The notes under the pieces are model-generated. The model worked only from the letters and a program-made list of their open reading frames with translations. It was not told the origin of the DNA and searched no databases. The position numbers and the translations under genes were made by a program. From positions 5,430,120 through 5,494,119 of the forward strand of contig NC_087389.1 of assembly GCF_963675165.1 (NCBI RefSeq): 64,000 nucleotides of DNA, given 5' to 3'. Every line of letters starts with the position of its first letter. Position 1 is the stretch's first letter. Below are positions 1 through 13,679 of this stretch, piece after piece. The DNA is from Halichondria panicea (taxonomy: Eukaryota; Porifera; Demospongiae; Suberitida; Halichondriidae).

Positions 1-313
1 CCAATTTGCAATAGAGCAAATAATTAAGTCTGCAGTTGACTTGTGTGTGTCTTGTGCATGTGTGTACATGTGTGTGCAGACTTGTTCTTGTTATCTGTGC
101 ATCTTCCCATGCTAATAATCTTGTCCTGTGCTGGTGTTTTGTGGGTGTAAAGCTGTTATCAGGTAAAGTACTGTAACACTGGTCCCAGGCAGACAGGTAT
201 GTGGTGGCCCCTTTCTTATCCAAGAGGCAGGTCATGAAACCCAGCCTAAATAAATGATGAAAAGTGTCTCTACATACTGATTGATGGTTGATGCACTGCT
301 ATTCTACCCACAG

Positions 314-3300
314 GAACCTCTGGTGTGTGCTGATCATCTACAGGAGCTCTTGACTACCACTGACCAAGTGTTTGCAGAGTTGGTACGTACACTGAAATCT
401 TTTTTGCCGTATTGATAAATTTCACAACAATTGACTTAATTAATGATGTTGATTTTATCACTCCTTTAGTATTTTTCACAAAACATGTAACACCCCACCC
501 TCACATACCACACACCTCACATACTCCCACACACACACACACACACCTCACACAGTGTGGGTGCCCAGTGAGACAGTACCTCTCCTCCACTGGACTCGCT
601 CCGCTAACTCCAAAACGTGGTCGCCCAATCAAAGGAGCAGCTCAGTAAGTCATCATAAGTAACCTCCACACACGACTAACATACCGTATTATAGCAGGTA
701 AATTTGGTGACGTAGTAATTTAGCGATTTGGTAAATCAAGGTGAAGGTCGGCACAATTAACGTGTTTTAGCTTGATACTCGTATAATGTCACGAGATCAA
801 TGATGTCATGATTGTCTAATTAAAAAATTGCCAATAGTAACTCATTTGCCAAAGTTAACCTGGTAACTAGTCCATTTATTAATTAGCCTGCTATCTATGT
901 AAGGGGTATGTATCTTTGGAGGGGGTACACATGCATTTGCCTAGTGTAAGATAAAAGCCTTCAGGGCTTGTAATCTCATAGTTGTTGGCCCTGGATATGA
1001 CAACAAGCTGTTGGTCTGAGAAAAATAAATGATCTCTTTCACACTCTGCAATAGATGGTTCTGAGTATAAATAGTTGAGGCCTTTGTTCTAGAGTGATGT
1101 GGGCTGGCCTGTAGTGTGCAGCCGGCTCTATTGTTGTGCCAACAGGCCCTGCATTGGGTGGCCTCTCAGCCAGCAGCTCTTAGATCACCCACACTGTGAA
1201 GGCCTGGCCAGACCTACTGTCTACTTTGTGTCATACTGTGTCATACTTCATCAGCCTCAAGTCCTGTGGAATGAGGTTAAATTACAAGTTTATGTCCTGT
1301 GATTTCCAGTTGGGGTAGTTTTATAAAACCACATCCTCTTGTGTCTTCCTCCCATATATGGTCACTTGGCTGAAGTTGACTCCCTGTGAGAGGTATATTG
1401 GTTACCGTAGGATATAGTCCATCCTTGATTAGTGGAAGCTTGGGCATCTATGGGATGGCATATAATTATTGTAGGGAATATTATAATTATATAGTTGTCT
1501 GTGGTTCCGAGTGAGATATGTGTTTAAAACCTAATGTGGGGAAAAGCCAATATCATTACACAACACGTTAACCAAGCATACAGTACAGTACAGTGCATGG
1601 TAGGATATCATAATTATTTATTTTTAAAAAAGATATAAATTGTACATTACTTGCTAACTGCTATAGGTACATATTTATTGTTTTTTAGCATCACTCCTAT
1701 ATAGCTTGCACAGCACTGTTCCTCTGTGTACTGTGCCAACCATAATCACACTCCACCATTAGCACTTGAGGCTTGTCTTAGTGTACCAAGACCTAATAAT
1801 TATTATTTCAAACAATACATAGCTGTATTGACAGTATATGAAAATGATTTTCTGGAGTGTCTCCAATTCCCACCCACCCACCCACTGTATAGTTCCAGCT
1901 CTATGCAGTCGTCACACGGGGCATACTTTGTGGTTTGGCAGTTTGGCCAAAGTTCAATGAACTTGTGTCCAATGTTGAGTGTGATCAGTTTCAACTTTAA
2001 AATCTTTATAGCAGCCGCTTGGAATGTGCACATTGAAGCATTTCTCTAGCTATAGGCTGGTGCCAATGTTGTGTGTGGAGTATGCATGTATTTATGTATG
2101 GTGACTTTGATACTGTGCAAACTAAGTCGTGGCCAAGACCAGAGTATGTAATTACTGTTAGTACGTGTATACTGTACATGTAGTGTTGATTATAGATGAC
2201 ATAAATTATGGTGTAATGAGGTTCTCAACTATCATTTATGATGATGTCAGATCCTCAGATAGTGCTTCGTCCATGAAACATACAGATCAAGTATTCTTCA
2301 TTCTAAGGCTTTTTAAAATACACGCATTGTTTTGAGTGTACACACACTGGCTCTATCCGGTCATCACAATACACACTCTGATACATTGTATTCTATAGTG
2401 TATCTACAGTACACAATCTCATACAGTGTTTACACTATCATCCTTATTAGTGACCTAATTCAACTCTCAAGCGAATAACTTCACTACTGCATTGTCAGTA
2501 CCCTAGGGACTAGCACTGTATGGGAGCGCACCCTCCCCCACACACACATCATTCTTAGCTGTCTACTAGACTCTAGTGCGCTGCTAGATTCATATCCGCG
2601 TAGTTATAGGCACGTATTAAATTTTCTATGGTAGTCAATGATTTTTACGGTTAGGTATATTCAAGCCTGAGGGATGTGTACGCAATGAATACTACATCGA
2701 TATATGTACATGTAGCTTGCACCCAGCTTGCTGAAGTGATGGTATATTTATAAGTAGTATTATTGATTCATAGTCAGGTATGACACAGTGGGTCCTCCTA
2801 CAAGCTTCACTGGGTATTCACTGGTTCTGGTTGTATGTAAATTAGACATTCCTTATGTATGAATGTAATGAGGGTATGAATAGGGATGTTTATGTCTAGG
2901 TCTGCCAAGAAGCCATGGATGATGCTCATTGGAAGCTTTACTGAGAATATTGAGGCAGTGATTTCACTGGTTTGTTGTTATAAGATGGTAGGGGTCCTCT
3001 ATGGCTTCCCAGGTACATTGGTAATCTGGTGCCCTTTTATCGCCAAATTGTTGTGGAATTGTTTTAAGAATTACTAAAGCTTCCACCTGGAGTCAGTGTG
3101 TGTGTGCATGTGTGTGTGGGGTGTGGGATGTGCATGCATGCATGCGTGTTTTACTTGTACATGTATGTTCACATCTCCTCCCAAACTTGAGATCATAAAT
3201 AATCTCTAGGAATCTGACGAGTTAATCACATGATATGTTTATTTATAATATTGTGTGTGGAATACATTTCAAAGAGCACCAACTGTAACAACTGACATTA

Positions 3301-3504
3301 TAATAGCAGTGTGTGTCATCTCACAGTAGCTTAGTAACTGGTAATCCATCTCTGGCCTATTCTCAAAATGTGTACATATTTAGTTCAGTTGTTCATTGAC
3401 TGGTTGGACCAAACGATATCAACATTGATAGTTAATATGTGAGTTTGTTGTGAGAGTCAGGTGTAAATTCACAGGTTCTAGTTCGTATCTCATTTTGGCA
3501 CGTA

Positions 3505-3563
<59 letters not shown>

Positions 3564-6500
3564 AAGCACACACACACACACACACCACACACACACACAC
3601 GCACGCACACACACACACCAAGCACACACACCCACGTGCACCATGCTTCTTGTTCTAGCTCTAGACATAATTCGCGCTTAATTGGTATTAAAATAATATC
3701 TTGTTTAATATTTGCATGCTTGATTGGGCAGGGCTTGTTCAGTACATGTAATCATTTGTTCAGTCTAGTTTTCTAACAGATAATATCAACAGTACAACAC
3801 CACACCAAAGACAAACACTTACTTCATTATGCTAACTGTTAAAACTCTAAAAAACAACCATTTTAGATTGCATTACATTTTCACTGTCCCTTTTGCAACA
3901 ATTCACCACCCCAACACTGACAAATTGTGACTCATGATTATAAGTACACAGAATCACTGGTATATTATTATAGTTTCATTGCATACCGTAAAACAACAAA
4001 GATCCTTATAAATAAATACAAAGTTTGTTCTAATCCAATCAGTACAGTACACAGAAACCCAGCCGTTGTGTGTTTGTTTCATGACTACAGTACAGCACGT
4101 ATACTTGACACCCATCCGGACTCAATCCTACGACCATCAATACACTGGTCGTATATTGTGTTGACATAACTTTGTAGGGCTTGGCCCTCGGTTATGAATT
4201 GTTGACATTACCAGCTCTGGCTAATTAAACCGTGTCGGCTCAACAGACATCATTTGATCACGTACCATTGGTTACTTACTATGTGTAGCGTGTACCAATA
4301 CTGTACGCTTGCTTGTGTGTGTGTGTGTGTTGCGTGTGCGTGTATTGTCCATATTATGTGCTAGCTTAAGTACTTATATGCTCTCTGTACAGTGTGTGAG
4401 CCTATAAGTATTGTCTAGCTTATATACATAGCTTATGTATACATAGGTACACCATGGACACTATGCTATCTGTACAGTGTGTGCAGCCCTTAAATCAGCC
4501 CTAGACACAATAAGCATTCCTATTGGTCGGCATATATAGGCCCAGCTACATGCAAACCTTGTGCACTGACATGGTGTACATTGTTTGCATATGTTAGCTC
4601 CATGCACTAATTATTGGCTGCTATATACACTGGAGTAGATGGCTGCATGTTGCCCCAGCAGAGTTGAGGCTGTGGCTCATTGCTCTATTCATGTGTGGTT
4701 TCCGTCCCATTGAGCAGCCTCTACCGTCCTAGACTTGTGGTTAGTGCCGCCTCTAATTTAAATTTAAGGCACCTGAATAGTGGCAGTCATAGCTGCTGGC
4801 TGAGCTCCCTGTACATGTATCCTATAGTATAGGGTAGTGTACTGTGTATATAATTATAGCTGTATTGTGTTGCTAATATTCAATTGAAGTGAGCTTAATT
4901 AAAACACAAAATACTGATTTATAGTGCAGTACATGTACTACTAGTGTAGTCCACTGTACTCTGTACTCTGTACTTGGATGTCTTTTGGCAGGCTTTGTGT
5001 ACTACAGTTTTAGTTTTGTTTTAGAGATAATAATAGCCTTTATATGGTTGTTGATCAGTTTGTGTTGTCCACCATCATTGGACTGTTGGGCAAGATAGGA
5101 GGTTGATAAAATAAGCCTTCTAACTTTCTCTGGCCTAATTTTAAATGCCAATGAGAGCCACAGACCCATTGCCTGGGCCCACAGTGCTTTATGGTGGACA
5201 ACAGCCTCACAACACCTTCTGGTGTGGTGTCACTAGTGCTTCTATTTACTATGTGACTGAACCTTGATCCTGATATTGCTGTGGTAGCTAAAATCAGAGG
5301 AGGTCAGGACACACATGAGACACCAATATCTCTTAGGCTGAAATTGAGTTATTAGTCACTTGTGTTCAATTGCTGTTGAATTTTGCACGTGACCAAAGCC
5401 TAATCGAGGTACTCATGTCGTACCTCCTCTGAGCTGTGATAAGGTTTCTCAAGTCTCTTTTTACGCTTGATAAATTGATAATGTAGTGTTAGAAATTACT
5501 CATTGCCATCCGGCATTGACCACACTTAATTAAAATGACCAATTAAAATGACCATGCATTCATTCCTGCATGTGTCCAGTCAGTATGACCAGGCACAAAT
5601 TAGACCATACAGTCAATAAAAATTATTTCTAACACTGTAATTATGTAACAGTTGAGCATTCAGAGTCATATTGTATTGTATATTGTCCTATAGCACAATT
5701 GAAGATGCTTGCGTGCCCTCAATCATAATTATAATGATACAATACTGCTGCCATAGTTTCGATGGCCTACTCTAGTCCACTGCCTACAGTGTAGGTACAA
5801 TCATTGTCATGTATCTATTCAGCATTTAATTGAGTATGCATTAGCAGGTCCAGTGTGGGGGTCTTGTAGGGGCATTGGTAGCCCCTAGGACCTGCCAAGC
5901 TTGTTGGCCCACAAGCATCTTGTTGCTAAGGTCACTAATTATTTCTAATGCAATTAAATGGGCAGTAATTAAATATTATGTTGTGGGCAGTGTTGTATTG
6001 TATAGCTCAAGCCTTATGCTAACTGGTTAAACCCCGTAACCTGATTAACCTGGGGCCTCCAGTCTCGATGGATCCCTATACATGCATTGCGCCCGAAAAT
6101 ATAGTTACTATAGGTACAGACAAGGAGTGCATGAATAATTTGTATGCATAATAATTATGAAATTTGCTTGATATAAATATGGTGATATACCGCCTACTTG
6201 ATTCTATTAGCACAATGTACCAGTTGTTAGACAGTAATTACAGCCTGTATGAGGGCTAATAGGTTTTTAGGGATCCACCGTCTTAATTGCCACTGGAGTG
6301 AAACAACGTGGCCATTCTATACCATACAAACTGGACTATTAGCACTTAATTTGTTACTCGATCATACGTGTATGTTTATTTTAAGCACATGCTCAACGTA
6401 CTGCAAGTTTTTTGTACTCGAATTGAAGCGTTTTTCATGATTCAGCTAATTTTGTATATCTATAGCTAGCTTGTACAATGCAGGATAGCTATATAGCTGA

Positions 6501-9500
6501 TGATATCCATCTGTAAGGACTCTCTGGGCATGCTGTTACCTTATGATAGATCTAGTTAAGGTTGCCTGCTTGCCTAGCTTGCTCACTTTTTAGCTAACTA
6601 ACTATCGAGTCAGCTCTCATCACAGCGACACACAGTTACTGAGTGAGGCTAGGCGCATTCTCGAATATAAGCATATAGAGCTCTGCATGCTATTGACCCC
6701 ATGAGCGCATGCGCTAATAATTCAGTTTCTAGGGTAGTCTAAGAGTCTATTGGCTCGGTGAGCTCCTAGGCTTAACCATATGGCAGTTACATTTCCAATC
6801 AATCCTTACAAGTACATCGAATACCAGATGTTTTATTATGATATTCCATGGGAAACAAAGTGTGTGCAGTGAAGCGAAGGGACCACCCAGTCCAGGATGA
6901 GCTAGTTGTAATGTTTACGTCTGGCTGTAGCTGATATCACACTAGCCTGCCACCCACCTAATCAGCTTATGAGTCTCCTTAACTCTCAAGGGTATACCAC
7001 CATCAATGGACCTTTTGTAAATCCACCTCTCGTAGACTAGTACTAACAATATTCAGTGCCCTGTAATAATATTCATAGCCAAAGCCTGCCCTCCCCTTTG
7101 GGATGTTAGTGTTGGTACAGCATGAGAACATATGTTTACTTCACTCGGTGTTTGTCAATCTCTGTGTTTTAGTCGGTTAAAACACACACCGTAGTGTTTA
7201 TATTTTATTCGTTCTGTGTCCTGTGCAAGCTAGTACTGCTGATGTGTCATATTTCATTATCCTGTGCTTATGTGTATATATATAACTCTGATGTCATAGG
7301 AACGGATGCTTTGTGTTCTTAAGCTTCACAACGTCCCTTGTTTGTGCATAAACACACACACACTGTATACACGCATGACCCACCTACAACATAGGTGCTG
7401 TATGTATGCTTGCGTTGGGAAATGTGCTTGCTTTCAGCCAGGAAATAAATATAATTAAAAGATACATATTACATGTATATATATATTGGGTAATTCACAA
7501 GTTTTATATCAACTATAAGTAAATGTTGTTGTTTTAGGAGTTGAGAATAAGCTTATGCGGATAGGAATTAAGGGTCTGATTAATACGTTCCATTATTTTA
7601 TAAGACTCTTTAGTTTTGACTACTTCCCAAGAGGCTATTAGATCCCATAATGGCTCCATTACAGTGTCACTATTCATTGCCTGAGGCCATAGCTGCCTTG
7701 ACATTGTGTACATGTACACAGTCGCTCTCTCTCCATTGGTTTATTCATTGGATCAGATTAATGCTTTTCATGGGCTGCTTATGCCCTAGACTCCACATAG
7801 CAACCAACCTGACCCTAATCTCTCACCACAACTGCATGTGCTGATCCCACCATTTGATAGGACACATGTGGCATGTGTTTTGTACATGTTTGCATACATG
7901 CTGATGTAGCACTCCTTGCATGTCTGTTGTTTGTAGTGCAGACTTTCAATACAGACTGAGAGATAATTACTATTACTCTTAGAGTAACTGGTTCTCTTAG
8001 ATCTGCCCACTCAAGTCACAATACTTATTTTTGAGGTTGTGGAAATGTTGTACTAGTACATGTGAAATGTGGGTTGGTGGTATAAATGGTACATGAGTTT
8101 CCATGGTAGCTAATTATATGATCCCCTAAGACCTAAACAACAGACTGATGATGACTGCCACTGTCAATAGTGTGGGGTCCAGGTACATGAGAGGCTGCTC
8201 TGGTGGTAGGATGTGGACTTGTTCAAAATGTACTAAAGCCACAACATTTAATTAAAGCCATACTTCACCAGGATTGTTCAATACTGACCTCTCTCTCTAT
8301 ATATCAAGTACTAATGTTTAGGTGGCCAGTCTCTAGTCTGTAGCTGGTTGAAACCTGAGAACCTGTATAGGGTTGTATAGGGTTGCATGATCAATTTACT
8401 GGACACATGGCTGCCTGATTGATTGGAATGTGCTGACTCCAGTATAGGCAGGCTTCCTTGGCTTGTACGCAGTGGACTGTCTGTGTGTGTGGGGGGTTAT
8501 CCTGTGTATGTGTGTGTGTGTGTGTGTGGCGTATGTGGTAGCTATGGTAGTGATGTCATCTCACAGCATGTTATTGAGTTCCTGGCAAGTATTCATATAT
8601 CATTATGATAATGCAGGGTTTAGAACATGGCGCCAGTCTGGCATAGCTAGTATATACGTTATATGGTAGCAATAATGTTGGTAGTGAGGTCATCTTCATA
8701 TCAGTGAGATATGTCATGCAGATTCTGTTCCACTGCTGCTTAAGTGTGCTTGGATTGTTTACATGTAGCTGTTCAAGCCTTGTTCTGGGAGGAACACTTA
8801 GTCAGTATAGTGATATTTGTATAATATAATTATCTGTACAGCGGAAATTTGCATTTGATTTGGCTCCAACTTGTTGTCACATCAATGCAGCCATTGTCCC
8901 CTCTCTTGGCCTGTGCCGCTGATTAACCACCATAGATTGCATTCTTGATTAAAAGCCTCATGCAGATAAGCAGCCATCCTTTTTAGTACCTCCATGGTTC
9001 CAATTTTTAGCAATTTAGGATCATTTTGCACTCAAGGTGGACCTGGTTTACACGTACCTTGTACCCTCCGTATAAATTGCATGCTTTTTGTTTTTATGTT
9101 AGCGCTAATTTAGCAGCTCTGTCTGCAAATACCAACTCATGTGGTGAGAAATTTCCCTGTCAACTTTCGAGTGACGGTTGATAAATTCATTTCAATTCGG
9201 TATCTTGGTTATGAAATCCACAGAACAAGTTGTACTACTTGTGTAATTACATATCCTTTGATCTCTTTTGTGCGTAGGAGCTAGATATTATGGATCGTTA
9301 GATATTCGTGCCAAAATTGAGTTTCCAATTCGAAATTGAATTCTGTAAAATGGGAATTAACCTGGGGAATGAATTTCTTATGCAGGTAGTGTCTACACTA
9401 TATTAAACATCCTTTCTCTTATAGACTTAGGAAGTTTTGACTTGTAATTTTACTGGAGGTTAAAATTCTCTTTTCATTGGGTTTGTTTGTTGTCATATCT

Positions 9501-11262
9501 TCTGCTGACAACTAGTCTAGTGTTGTCATGCAATTACTGGCTTCTATGTAGCCATCATAAGCTGTAAAGGGTTGGTCACCAAGATACTGCACTGTATATT
9601 CCTACACTCTACATAACTCTGTACATCATCACTACCGAGTTGCTTGCTTGCTTGTGTGTGGATTCTATGTATGTATACAAAAGCTTGTCTAAATTTTGAG
9701 TATGTGAATTGTGTGAAAACATTTTGAAGGGGAGGGTTGGTCAATTAGTCGTTGATTATCCCCTTAGGTGTTCCAGTTAATAAGCGTATTGTCAATATTT
9801 AGTCTTATGTGTGTGTGCTATGTATTTCATTTTTAGTGGACCTTTGTACCAAAGGACATAATAATAGTTCGAAGGATTACAAATCAACTCGTTGCTAAGT
9901 CAACTGGTGACATATGTTGTTGCAATTACTGTCTGTTTTGATTGTACGTAGCTGATAATGAATTCTGTTTTCTCTGTGTATATATACCCACGCTGTACAC
10001 ACACCGGACAGCAGCTATATACTTAGCAATGACCAAATTAAATTCTGAACGATATGCGTGCAACAAATATGTAACTAGAGCGTAGACTAAACTGTATTTT
10101 AGCTGAAATTGGCCGTGTGGTTCCCCCTAAGCTCAGCTATGCCGCCCCTGGCCAAGGTGTGGCTCACTGTACATGCACCTAATGACCAATGGCTTCTGAT
10201 AAGCTCTGCCAATGTTGACTGGGGGAGGGTGTGTTTATTTGTACGTAGACAATTGCACAGTGCATACCACGCATGCACGTACATACACTCCGTCAGTCAG
10301 TGTGTGTGTGTGTACAGCGGGGCCTCTGTTACTGTAATAGCAGCCACTAGCTCTGTCCTTCACAGCTGAGGCAATGCTTATAGGAGATTAAGAAATACTG
10401 AATGTTGAATGTTGCCTAAAATATTGTTAAGTTATAGAGAGCTACCTGTTTTCTCAATATCATAAAAGGCTTCACGCACTATAATTATAGCCTGGTATAA
10501 ACATAATATTATTTATGATCCCAGCTTCTTTCCTTTTGAAATATCTTGTGTACATGTGAGCTGGTCAACATGTGTGTATGGGTGTATCACAACTAGAGTG
10601 TCAATGCAGTGCTAATGTGGAAATGTACCTGCAAACCACTGCACATACCCAGTATTTGCTGGTACCTATGTCCAGTGCTTATAGGTGAAAACTTTACGGC
10701 TGATTGTGTTAATGTGTACCTTAATATCACATGTAGGTGTAATTCAATATCATGGTTTCTGATTGTTGGTATCCTGTTTTGGTTCATGTTACAGGGCTAA
10801 CCACAGTGAACAAGTGTGGGTAATCAAATTACAGTCTTTGGGTTACTAAAATATGTTTGTGTACTAACTATTATATAATACTGAGAGCAGCGTTAGCGTT
10901 TGGCCTATGCATGACATTTGGAGCTTGTTTCATTTGTTTTACGTGTGAAAAGTATGAGTTGTTCTTTAGGGAATTTGTTCAGTTTATAGCATATCAAAAC
11001 TTCTTAACTTGAGTAGATATGCATCTCAGGTATCATAATTATGTAATCGAACCTAATGTAATATGTGCATAGCTGGTAACTTGTCATATTGTGTCTTATT
11101 GTTGTTGTGGAGAGGGTATAGGTTAACTATTTGATAGATATTTGGTTTGGCATTGTACAAGGATGGTTTTCAATATCATAACTGACTTGGAATCACAACT
11201 TCAGCTTGTTTGTTGCCGTTTTGAGCGTATGCTGTGTATGTATTACAACCCTGTAGCACACG

Positions 11263-11310
<48 letters not shown>

Positions 11311-11850
11311 CACACTCACACGCTCACACACAGCGCACTCCGACCAACGAATCAGTACGAGCCAAACCCACACTACAAGTTCACTGGAGCAGTCACTCTC
11401 GACAGTATATTCAATCAAGAAATCAGAAACCCTGAACTATCACTCACCGAAATCACATCTCCCAGCGAGTACTGTGAAACAAGTCCCCCTGAGGCAATAG
11501 ACAAACTATCAAATGTTAATGACCTCAGCACTTCATTTGGTGACTGCTACACCGAGTCTTTGAACACTCCTGACGACCTTGTCAACGTGACGTTGTCGCC
11601 TGAATCCATACCATATGAGAACTCAGAAGACTCTAAACGGGAATCAGACGAAGTATTTGACAGCAATCTTGGCCTGGAAATGGAGGAGTTCCTGCGAGAA
11701 TTACGAGCAGCTAGTCACAAGAAAGATCCCCTCTTTGATAGAGGTGTACTGAACACTGTTACCGTACAAAGAGGAACCGAGTTTCTGGACGAACATTTAT
11801 TTTGGGAGTATGAAGAATGCGATGAACAATTTGATGTTCAAGCAATTTAG
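314..11850 (+). CDS. 3' part of an unidentified AT-hook nuclear protein (partial, 3 exons seen)
   Basis: Coding exons are 314-382, 556-644 and 11334-11850 (TAG stop 11848-11850); the 5' part lies left of the window. Exon 1 is phase 0 into exon 2, whose donor GTAAGT leaves two bases that the single leading base of exon 3 completes, so all three join in frame. The segment has LTPKRGRPIKG, an AT-hook-like (basic-GRP-basic) DNA minor-groove motif. A conserved-looking stretch NQYEPNPHYKFTGAV follows, then a Ser/Thr/Glu-rich region, and the C-terminus is acidic (FLRELRAA, then EEFD-type residues). I do not recognise the family; a chromatin or transcription role is inferred from the AT-hook only. 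The last intron is 10.7 kb, far larger than its neighbours, so exons inside it could have been missed. The gene is tail-to-tail with the phosphatase at 12585-13679. Confidence 0.62.
3509..3627. repeat. (CA)n microsatellite, interrupted
   Basis: An almost pure CA tract of about 119 bp with a few CAAGC and CCACA interruptions. The open frames across it on both strands (Thr-His or Cys-Val repeats) are products of the repeat, not genes. Confidence 0.95.
11263..11332. repeat. (CA)n / (CACT)n tract forming the 3' splice site of the last AT-hook exon
   Basis: CA repeat followed by CACTCA units, ending CACACAG directly before the exon at 11334. It occupies the position of a polypyrimidine tract. Confidence 0.85.
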
Positions 11851-12584
11851 TCTCTCACTATTTATTATGCTCGTTGATTTATGAATTCAAACATCTGTTC
11901 CCTCTTTGTGTATAATATTTGTCTGCGGCTGTCTGCACAATACGTTATTATTATCACAACTGATCTTCCATTCGATTCATTGTGTCATGCTGGGAAGGTA
12001 TTGTCCACCTTAGAGTGTTGATACACCCCGCCTACCCGCATATGAATGACAGTGTAGAGGCAGCCATCAACAATAAAAAATTCGAGCTTTTTTTAATTAA
12101 TAGGTTCTGGTACATATGTGTACTATTACTATCACTTACATCTAGAACCCATTGTCCACCTTACTAATTAGTAGTGTTGACCCATGCATATATAATTATA
12201 GCATACATGCATGAATTGACAGCTAGTGCTATAGTACTGTAGATCGAGGCCAGTGCACAGCTATCTACAATATTCTGGTACATATGTATACTATTACTAT
12301 CTAGAACACATTGTCCAGCACCTACCTAAATAGCATACATGAATTGACTAGCTAGGCCACCATCAACAGATTCAAGCTAGCTTCATAGGTTATGGTACTA
12401 TTATAATAGTATTACTATCATTTTCATCTACCACTTCACTAGCCATTTGCAATTTCAAGATTTGTAAGTTTGAAAGATTTTCTTTTCAAATTGGTGGATT
12501 AGGATAAGTAGCACAGAACAAAAATCACATACAAACAAGCGAGTGGTTGCCAATAAAACATACAAACATGAAATTACAAATAAT
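11851..12584. other. Intergenic region between convergent genes (two 3' UTRs)
   Basis: No coding sequence. It contains a canonical AATAAA at 12072-12077, suitable for the + strand AT-hook gene, then AT-rich sequence with short partial repeats (two similar copies around 12100-12170 and 12270-12330). Confidence 0.6.
12072..12077 (+). terminator. Polyadenylation signal AATAAA of the AT-hook gene
   Basis: Canonical hexamer about 220 bp after the stop at 11850. It is assigned by position only. Confidence 0.45.
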
Positions 12585-13679
12585 TTAATTGGCTAAAACA
12601 AAAGACCTGCTAACATTAGGTAGCACAAGTGGTGAAGATGAAAGAAATATATGTCCGTTCATTGGGCTGCCATTAGCAGAGCCTCCGAAGCCAGAGTCGG
12701 CTGGGCTTGATCTGAGACTGCATTCGTATTCGAGAAGCTGACCCATGAAACCAAAGTTAGGGGAAATGTTCTGTTTTCTTTGCTTCACAAAGTCGTAGGC
12801 ACTGTCCAGAGTGTGATGGTAATTCTTCATGAGGTAGGCTAGAATCACTGTCACTGATCTCGACATGCCAGCGTGGCAGTGTACAAGTACTTTCTCGTTG
12901 TTCATTCGGGCGTCTTCGATAAAACAGAAGGCATCTGGCAAATACTTAAGCATATTTACATCGTGTGAATCTTCCACAGCAATCTGTTTGTACTCAAATC
13001 CCTGGCTTTCAAAGTTGTTGGGTTCTGAAGAAGTGACATTGAGAATTCGTGTAATTCTGCTGTCTTTGAGATGTTGCAAACTTGCTGCCACTTTTCTGCA
13101 GCCCAGGAAAAGATGAGGTAGTATCTCGTAAGGTGCATGTCCAGCTGCTTCTGATGGAGAAGACTCTTCGGAGTCTGAGCCATTGCTGGCTTGTTCAGTT
13201 ACACCCAGTGCTATGTTTGAGAGTTGCAGAACAAGGCTGCTTGGTCTTCTTTGGAGAAGGTCATTTCTTGTCATTTCCAAGTCACAAAGTTGAGGGTAGT
13301 GTTGCGCGAAGTACTCGAAACCTCCAGACAGAAAGGCAACGAATTTACAGTCTCTTGAAAGTCTTTTGAGGAGCAGAGCTGCAACCGAGTCAGATTGCAG
13401 ATCATCTAGAGATCTTGAGTGTCTATCACAGACAATTACTTGAACGCATTCTGCTTCTTTGGCTAGTTCAAGCTTGTCTTTGTCTTCTTGCAAGTTTAGA
13501 AGACACTCTACTTTAAGCGATCCATTCTTGAGTCTTCGCAGAATCATTCCTGTGCAACAGATGTTGACAGATCCAGGTATGAAGCCGGCATTGTATTCTG
13601 AGACTTCTCTAGTGTCGAGAAGTAGAATAGACTGAGGGTCTTGTTTGGCTACCCAGGTGGCATCGACACACTTCACCAT
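12585..13679 (-). CDS. MAP-kinase phosphatase (dual-specificity phosphatase with N-terminal rhodanese domain)
   Basis: 364 residues in one uninterrupted exon. Residues 5-135 are a rhodanese/Cdc25-like domain (ILLLDTREVSEYNAGFIPGS), which in MKPs docks MAP kinases; the basic LRRLKNGSLK at 47-56 sits where the kinase-interaction motif lies in this family. Residues 182-330 are the dual-specificity catalytic domain: general acid probably D237 (IAVEDS), P-loop HCHAGMSRS at 267-275 with nucleophile C268 and arginine R274, and the family signature NISPNFGFMGQLLEYE. The enzyme should dephosphorylate both Thr and Tyr in the activation loop of ERK/p38/JNK. The tail (about 335-364) is Ser/Gly-rich. Active-site sequence looks closest to the DUSP6/7/9 and DUSP8/16 types, but I cannot place it further. 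The ATG lies just downstream of a promoter shared with RPL29. A single coding exon is unusual beside such intron-rich neighbours. Confidence 0.93.
   Translation of the reverse strand: MVKCVDATWVAKQDPQSILLLDTREVSEYNAGFIPGSVNICCTGMILRRLKNGSLKVECLLNLQEDKDKLELAKEAECVQVIVCDRHSRSLDDLQSDSVAALLLKRLSRDCKFVAFLSGGFEYFAQHYPQLCDLEMTRNDLLQRRPSSLVLQLSNIALGVTEQASNGSDSEESSPSEAAGHAPYEILPHLFLGCRKVAASLQHLKDSRITRILNVTSSEPNNFESQGFEYKQIAVEDSHDVNMLKYLPDAFCFIEDARMNNEKVLVHCHAGMSRSVTVILAYLMKNYHHTLDSAYDFVKQRKQNISPNFGFMGQLLEYECSLRSSPADSGFGGSANGSPMNGHIFLSSSPLVLPNVSRSFVLAN

Larger units (their letters stand above)
645..11333 (+). other. 10.7 kb intron of the AT-hook gene; no coding exon seen
   Basis: Between the donor at 645 and the acceptor ending 11333 I see no open frame with convincing composition. 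The sequence is AT-rich with frequent short palindromes of the ATAATTAT type, scattered TG/CA runs and a 120-bp CA microsatellite at 3509-3627. The acceptor is preceded by a (CA)n tract at 11263-11332. It may contain regulatory elements or non-coding RNA, but nothing can be called from one sequence. Confidence 0.5.

Noticed and set aside
1099-1302. 67-codon open frame in the large first intron
   Set aside because: No splice-compatible boundaries, no domain and no compositional signal; typical of chance open frames.
3419-3776. Open frames of 70-108 codons coding His-Thr or Cys-Val repeats on both strands
   Set aside because: They are translations of the CA/GT microsatellite at 3509-3627; the same applies near 11250, 22100, 47200, 53000 and 61950.
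12956-13369. Secondary open frames on both strands over the MKP gene
   Set aside because: They overlap the clear 364-codon phosphatase frame and carry no domain.
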